From contig JAEUJR010000301.1 of the NCBI GenBank assembly GCA_016793585.1, positions 1 through 11,609 of the forward strand: a DNA stretch of 11,609 bases, read 5' to 3'. Under the pieces are notes generated by a model that saw only the letters and a program-made list of their open reading frames with translations, had not been told where the DNA came from and did not search any database. This stretch comes from Archangium sp. (GTDB taxonomy: Bacteria; Myxococcota; Myxococcia; Myxococcales; Myxococcaceae). Positions 6,893-11,609 of the stretch are shown here, one piece after another (position 1 is the stretch's first letter; each line of letters opens with the position of its first letter). The position numbers and the translations under genes were made by a program.

Positions 6893-6930
6893 ACTCTCAA
6901 CTTGAATTCAGTTGGCTCTCAATATGAGAT
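6893..6930. promoter_or_regulatory. Putative enhancer/operator block for the sigma-54 activator
   Basis: This AT-richer block stands out in a GC-rich setting. CTCTCAA occurs twice (6894-6900 and 6916-6922), 22 bases apart, about two helical turns; on the minus strand it reads TTGAGAG. Between and beside them are dyads: CAACT / AGTTG around a 7-base centre (6898-6914), and TCTCA-ATA-TGAGA (6917-6929). The block lies about 75-110 bases upstream of the predicted sigma-54 start of the pirin, the usual place for an activator site. It ends 6-7 bases before the activator's own ATG, so binding could also repress that gene. A weak sigma-70-like pair (TTGAAT 6902-6907, TATGAG 6923-6928, spacing 15) overlaps it. 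Confidence 0.5.
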
Positions 6931-6936
6931 GGGTGC

Positions 6937-8573
<1,637 letters not shown>

Positions 8574-8577
<4 letters not shown>

Positions 8578-9098
8578 GGCCCTGGGAGCGTGAGCTGGGC
8601 CGGTTCGACTGGAGCCGCGTGCCCGCGTCGAGCCGCGTGTTGACCGCCGTGCGCGGCCTCGTCGCAGATTCACGCCCCGAGCCGTTCGCCGACTTCCTCG
8701 AGGTGTGGCTCGATCACGAGCAACCCGTCGAGGTGCTCGAGACGTTGTCACGCGCGCTGGTGTTGATGCTGCCCGAGGCGTGCTCACCCAACGACGATCA
8801 GGTGCTCTTCGCGCTCGCGTGCGTGGTGGGCACCCAATCGCAGTACCCGGGCCCGTTCACCATCACGCCCGACACGACGCGCGTCTGCCGCCCGTTGGCG
8901 TGGGGCTTCACGAGCGTCGTCGCCGCGCTCTACCGCCCGGCCGTTCGTGCGCAGGCCTCGGCGATCGACTTGCTCTCGTTCATGCCAGTGGTGGGCCTGC
9001 AGGCCGAGGCAGCGCTTCAGCTCGAGGCGGCGATGGGGCAGCTCGTGCCCCAGTGCCTCGAGGTCGCGAAGAACACCCTGGGCGCGCTGCGGGGCTAA
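8574..9098 (+). CDS. Hypothetical protein coupled to the sigma-54 activator
   Basis: This 174-residue soluble protein starts at a GTG that overlaps the activator's TGA by four bases (GTGA), a classical translational-coupling arrangement. That overlap is the reason for choosing this start. I recognise no family. It looks largely helical, with Leu/Ala/Val-rich amphipathic stretches around 60-90 and 125-170, two cysteines in the centre (C70 and C83) plus C104 and C160, and no signal peptide. The coupling suggests it is made in step with the activator, perhaps as a partner that tunes it, or simply as a co-operonic gene of unrelated use. Its last four bases overlap the end of the convergent cytidine deaminase gene. 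Coding is supported by composition and tight packing; function is unknown. Confidence 0.82.
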
Positions 9099-9523
9099 CG
9101 CTGCTTCTTCTTCGGCTTCGCTTCGTCGAGGAATGCGCTGGTGAAGGCGAACGGCAGCAGCTCGCCCACCGTCGTCTTCAGCTCCTGCCCATCGAGGGTC
9201 TTCGAGCGCACCTCGATGTCCATCGTCGCGAACTCGGCCAGCACCTGGCGGCACACGCCACAGGGTGGAACCGGCCGCACGTGATCGACGACGATCGCCA
9301 CGCGCTTCGGCTTCTTGCCCTGCAGCACCATCGCGCCGACCGCGTTCCGCTCGGCGCAGACGGTCAGCCCGTAGCTCGCGTTCTCGACGTTGCAGCCCGA
9401 CACGATCGCGCCGTCGTCACACTCGATCGCCGCGCCGACGTGAAACTTCGAGTACGGCGCGTACGCGCGGCGGCGGGCTGCCTCGGCCGCCTTCCACAGC
9501 TTCGTCCAGGAGCGCTCCGTCAT
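9095..9523 (-). CDS. cdd: Cytidine deaminase
   Basis: This 142-residue enzyme hydrolyses cytidine or deoxycytidine to uridine or deoxyuridine plus ammonia in pyrimidine salvage, in the cytosol. The small, tetramer-type family is recognised by YSKFHVGAA (24-32) and GCNVENASYG (43-52) with the substrate-binding N45 and E47. The catalytic CAERNA (56-61) has zinc ligand C56 and proton shuttle E58, and PCGVCRQ (87-93) has zinc ligands C88 and C91. A Lys-rich tail closes the protein. The length is near the usual 130-140. The ATG at 9523 is the natural family start; a weak GAGAAG lies about 11 bases upstream. The gene stands alone, convergent with the hypothetical at 8574 and divergent from the gene at 9670. 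Confidence 0.97.
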   Translation of the reverse strand: MTERSWTKLWKAAEAARRRAYAPYSKFHVGAAIECDDGAIVSGCNVENASYGLTVCAERNAVGAMVLQGKKPKRVAIVVDHVRPVPPCGVCRQVLAEFATMDIEVRSKTLDGQELKTTVGELLPFAFTSAFLDEAKPKKKQR

Positions 9524-9576
9524 GGGCCGTTCAGCTTCTCACAGCTGCTCTGCGTTGCCCGTTTCCATCCCACGGG

Positions 9577-9595
9577 TGACGTTCTGTTGACGTTC
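9577..9595. repeat. Direct repeat TGACGTTC x2 with 11-base period
   Basis: TGACGTTC occurs at 9577-9584 and 9588-9595 in the divergent gap between cytidine deaminase and the gene at 9670. The 11-base period puts both copies on one face of the helix. It may be an operator or part of a promoter, or may be chance. Confidence 0.35.
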
Positions 9596-9669
9596 ACGCG
9601 CAGGGGGCTTTCAGCAGCGATCGTCTGGTGTATGCGACGGCCACACCGCGCAGCCCCAGGGGGATCTCC

Positions 9670-10224
9670 ATGACCACCAAGAAGACGACCAAAGCCACCA
9701 CCACGACCGCGAAGCGCCCGGCGACCAGGAAGAAGGCCGAGACCGCGCCCGCCGCGACGACGGCTCCGAAGACCGCCACGGTGAAGGCGCCCGAGAACCT
9801 CTACGCGCTCAACCTGGGCACGGGCTTCACGCTGCTGACGCAGAAGCTGGCGGCCGGTCAGGTGACGGCCTCGCGCATTCCCGCGGGCGCGACCCTCGAG
9901 GTCTCGTACTGGAAGGATCCGACGCACCCGCAGCACGCCGAAGCGAAGCTGACCCGCATCACCATGCACGCGCGCCTCGATGGAGAGACGTTGCCCTCGC
10001 TCGTCGTCGCCTTGCGCTCCGAGAACGGCCCGCTGGTGCGGCTCGCGCCCTCCCTGAACCTGCCCGAGACCGCGAAGCTGCTCGAGTATTGGTTCGAGCT
10101 CGAGACCGACGCTGGCCACACGCTGTGGGACAGCAACTGGGGCAACAACCACTGGCTCGAGCTGACGAACCCGTTGGCGCACGTCGAGACGAGCGCCGCC
10201 CAGTCGATGGGTGCGCAGGCCTGA
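9670..10224 (+). CDS. Protein with histone-like Lys/Thr/Ala tail and DUF6209-like beta-sandwich domain
   Basis: This 184-residue protein has two parts. Residues 1-42 are a disordered, positively charged tail made of Lys, Arg, Thr, Ala and Pro (MTTKKTTKATTTTAKRP at the start), like histone H1 or myxobacterial DNA-binding tails. Residues about 43-168 form a compact domain of alternating strands ending in LEYWFELETDAGHTLWDSNW (138-157) and GNNHWLEL (158-165). The W-D-S-N-W-G-N-N motif recalls the last strands of Ig-like beta-sandwiches such as DUF6209 or the CBM21-type carbohydrate modules; this assignment is tentative. There is no signal peptide, so it should be cytosolic. ATG 9670 is supported by AGGGGG (9658-9663) six bases upstream. 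A DNA- or polymer-binding role is inference. Confidence 0.85.
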   Translation: MTTKKTTKATTTTAKRPATRKKAETAPAATTAPKTATVKAPENLYALNLGTGFTLLTQKLAAGQVTASRIPAGATLEVSYWKDPTHPQHAEAKLTRITMHARLDGETLPSLVVALRSENGPLVRLAPSLNLPETAKLLEYWFELETDAGHTLWDSNWGNNHWLELTNPLAHVETSAAQSMGAQA

Positions 10225-10245
10225 TTCGCTGTTGGTGGGGAAGTG

Positions 10246-10272
10246 ACTCGCCGGGTCGATGACTCGGCGAGT
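10246..10272. terminator. Putative bidirectional terminator hairpin
   Basis: A 12-base stem (ACTCGCCGGGTC / GACTCGGCGAGT) with a single G-U wobble and a GAT loop lies between two convergent genes. It has no T tract, so it may act as a hairpin stop or 3'-end stabiliser rather than a classical intrinsic terminator. This is the only strong hairpin found at a convergent gene end in the window. Confidence 0.55.
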
Positions 10273-10283
10273 GCGGTGAAGGG

Positions 10284-10682
10284 TCAGGCGCCGGCGGCAG
10301 CCTTCTTCTTCGCCTTGCCCGAGAAGCCGCGGAAGAACTCCACGATTCCCTTCTCGGCGTCCTTCGCGTCGGCGGCGTCTTTGAACCGCTCTTCGAGGAA
10401 CACGCCACCGCACGATTCGCAGGTGTCGTAGGACATGGGGTTGGCCTTATCGCCGCCGACGACCCGCAACAGGTCGACGAGGCAATCAGGGCACTGTCCG
10501 CTCATCGCTTCGGGGTCGACCTTGCCGCCCAGGGCTTCGAGGCCGGGCAGGTTGTTGTGAAGCAGCATGCGGTTGAGGTCGGAAACATCGACCCACAAGC
10601 CGCCACACTCGCCGCACTTGCGAAGCGTCAGATCGTCTTCCTTGAGGTCGACCATCTCGACGCCGCAGCCGGGGCAATCCAT
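10284..10682 (-). CDS. zf-TFIIB-like double zinc-ribbon protein
   Basis: This 132-residue protein carries two CxxC/CxxCGG zinc-ribbon units. The first has C3, C6, C23 and C26 (CPGC and CGECGGLWVD), the second C64, C67, C88 and C91 (CPDC and CESCGGVFLE). This is the pattern of the zf-TFIIB (PF13453-type) family: small soluble proteins that bind zinc and may contact nucleic acid or protein, with no settled function. The tail (about 100-132) is basic and Ala/Lys-rich. The ATG at 10682 places the first cysteine pair at the extreme N-terminus, as usual for the family. An AGGAG (10695-10699) is 12 bases upstream, slightly far. The gene ends beside the hairpin shared with the convergent gene at 9670. 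MurA, upstream on the same strand, is separated from it by 117 bases. Confidence 0.9.
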   Translation of the reverse strand: MDCPGCGVEMVDLKEDDLTLRKCGECGGLWVDVSDLNRMLLHNNLPGLEALGGKVDPEAMSGQCPDCLVDLLRVVGGDKANPMSYDTCESCGGVFLEERFKDAADAKDAEKGIVEFFRGFSGKAKKKAAAGA

Positions 10683-10718
10683 TTTGACTTTCAGCTCCTG
10701 TGAGGGGTGGAAGTCGTC

Positions 10719-10748
10719 ATGCTACTGACGTGATCCAACGGGAAGCAA
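10719..10748 (-). promoter_or_regulatory. Weak sigma-70-like promoter for the zinc-ribbon gene
   Basis: On the minus strand TTGCTT (10743-10748) and TAGCAT (10719-10724) are separated by 18 bases. The matches are 3 of 6 and 4 of 6 to the consensus. The predicted start would leave a leader of about 30 bases containing the AGGAG, which is consistent. The remaining bases of this 117-base gap show nothing I can name. Confidence 0.3.
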
Positions 10749-10799
10749 CCGCCATTCATGCAGCCTCGGGCGATTGCGTCGGAGCCTTCGTCGCACATG

Positions 10800-11609
10800 T
10801 CAGGCGGTGTCCTTGACCCGTCGAATGTTCGCGCCGAGCCCTTTGAGCTTCTTCTCGAGTTTCTCGTAGCCGCGATCGAGGTGGTACACGCGGCCCACCT
10901 TCGTCTTTCCCTCGGCGTGCAGGCCCGCGAGCACGAGCGAGGCCGACGCGCGAAGGTCGGTGGCCATCACCGGTGCCCCTGAAAGCCGTGGCTTGCCGCG
11001 CACCACGGCGGTGTGGCCGTCGACCGTGATGTCGGCGCCCATGCGGCGCAGCTCGGCGACGTGCATGAAGCGGTTCTCGAAGATGTTCTCGGTGATCACC
11101 GACGTGCCGCCCGAGGTCGCGAGCAGCGCCATCAGCTGGGCCTGCATGTCGGTGGGGAAGCCGGGGTGCTCCTGCGTCTTGATGTCGACGGGCTGAACGC
11201 GTGAGGGGCCCTTGCAGCGAATGCCGCCGTCTTCGGCCGTCACCGTGCAGCCAGTGGCGCGCAGCTTCTGGAGCACGGCCTCGAGGTGTTCGGGCACCGC
11301 GTGACGCACGAGCACGTCTCCACCCGTGATGGCAGCGGCGACCAGCAGGGTTCCCGCCTCGATGCGGTCGGCGATGATCGCGTGATCGACCGGCCGCAGC
11401 TCGTCGACACCATCGATGGTGATGACGTCACTGCCGGCACCCGAGATCTGCGCGCCCATCTTGTTCAACACGCGGGCGAGCTCTTCGACCTCGGGCTCCT
11501 TCGCGGCGTTCTCGATGAGCGTGCGGCCCTTCGCGAGCACCGCCGCCATGAGAATGTTCTCGGTGCCGGTGACGGTGATGAGATCGAAGGTGACGACGCC
11601 GCCCTTGAG
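10800..11609 (-). CDS. murA: UDP-N-acetylglucosamine 1-carboxyvinyltransferase (MurA), C-terminal two thirds
   Basis: MurA transfers enolpyruvate from phosphoenolpyruvate to UDP-GlcNAc, the first committed step of peptidoglycan synthesis in the cytosol. The frame is open through the right edge, so about 150 N-terminal residues, including the catalytic Cys loop (Cys115 in E. coli), are outside the window. The visible 269 residues contain the domain repeat of the EPT fold: [16 protein letters not shown] near the edge, [20 protein letters not shown] with the Asp equivalent to the catalytic Asp305, [20 protein letters not shown], and [13 protein letters not shown] with the conserved Arg. The C-terminus ends RRVKDTA, a normal place for the family. 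A start at the Met encoded at 11549 would be false, since conserved family sequence continues upstream of it. A single essential copy would be expected. Confidence 0.96.
   Translation of the reverse strand, partial: LKGGVVTFDLITVTGTENILMAAVLAKGRTLIENAAKEPEVEELARVLNKMGAQISGAGSDVITIDGVDELRPVDHAIIADRIEAGTLLVAAAITGGDVLVRHAVPEHLEAVLQKLRATGCTVTAEDGGIRCKGPSRVQPVDIKTQEHPGFPTDMQAQLMALLATSGGTSVITENIFENRFMHVAELRRMGADITVDGHTAVVRGKPRLSGAPVMATDLRASASLVLAGLHAEGKTKVGRVYHLDRGYEKLEKKLKGLGANIRRVKDTA

Noticed and set aside
9520..10413. A 297-codon minus-strand frame
   Set aside because: It is antisense to the histone-tailed gene and its composition is shadow-like. The real minus-strand gene there is the zinc-ribbon protein in another frame.
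10758..10982. Small plus-strand frame before and across the murA end
   Set aside because: It mostly overlaps MurA antisense, with no ribosome-binding site or recognisable features.

Overview
The window is a compact, high-GC stretch (GC-rich third codon positions throughout) of an ordinary-looking bacterial chromosome. The mix of a sigma-54 activator, Lys/Ala/Thr-rich protein tails, a DUF697-SCP2 fusion and many lineage-specific hypotheticals suggests a Myxococcota (myxobacterium-like) genome. That placement is inference: no rRNA or other marker gene is present. There are no tRNAs, CRISPR arrays, insertion sequences or phage genes.

Layout. Left edge: the C-terminal end of an unrecognised protein (1-402, +) meets an M32 carboxypeptidase (396-1853, -) tail to tail. 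A plus-strand block follows: a hypothetical (1908-2498), a DUF697/SCP2-like fusion (2537-3463), a two-CBS-domain protein (3590-4048) and a DUF1295 membrane protein (4082-5002). This block meets, with a 1-base gap, a minus-strand pair: a slipin/stomatin-like SPFH protein (5004-5966) and a pirin (6021-6815). Divergent from the pirin is a DmpR/XylR/MopR-type sigma-54 activator (6937-8577), whose stop overlaps the start of a small hypothetical (8574-9098). Then come cytidine deaminase (9095-9523, -), a protein with a histone-like tail and a beta-sandwich-like domain (9670-10224, +), a zf-TFIIB-like double zinc-ribbon protein (10284-10682, -), and the C-terminal two thirds of MurA (10800 to the right edge, -).

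The most coherent unit is the sigma-54 module at 5004-9098. The activator is transcribed away from the pirin-slipin pair. The shared intergenic region holds a near-consensus -24/-12 promoter facing the pirin (6828-6843). About 75-110 bases upstream of its predicted start lies an AT-richer block with two TTGAGAG repeats 22 bases apart and two small dyads, as expected for an enhancer site. I infer that an aromatic or other small ligand, sensed by the V4R domain, switches on pirin plus slipin. The pirin frame has two credible starts: one adds a Tat/lipoprotein signal, the other gives a normal cytosolic pirin behind a strong Shine-Dalgarno.

A second -24/-12 sequence lies directly before the CBS-domain gene. 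In both cases the predicted transcription start falls within 2-3 bases of the ATG. Several other genes here have a -10-like hexamer 6-8 bases before an ATG without a Shine-Dalgarno, which suggests leaderless transcription may be common in this genome.
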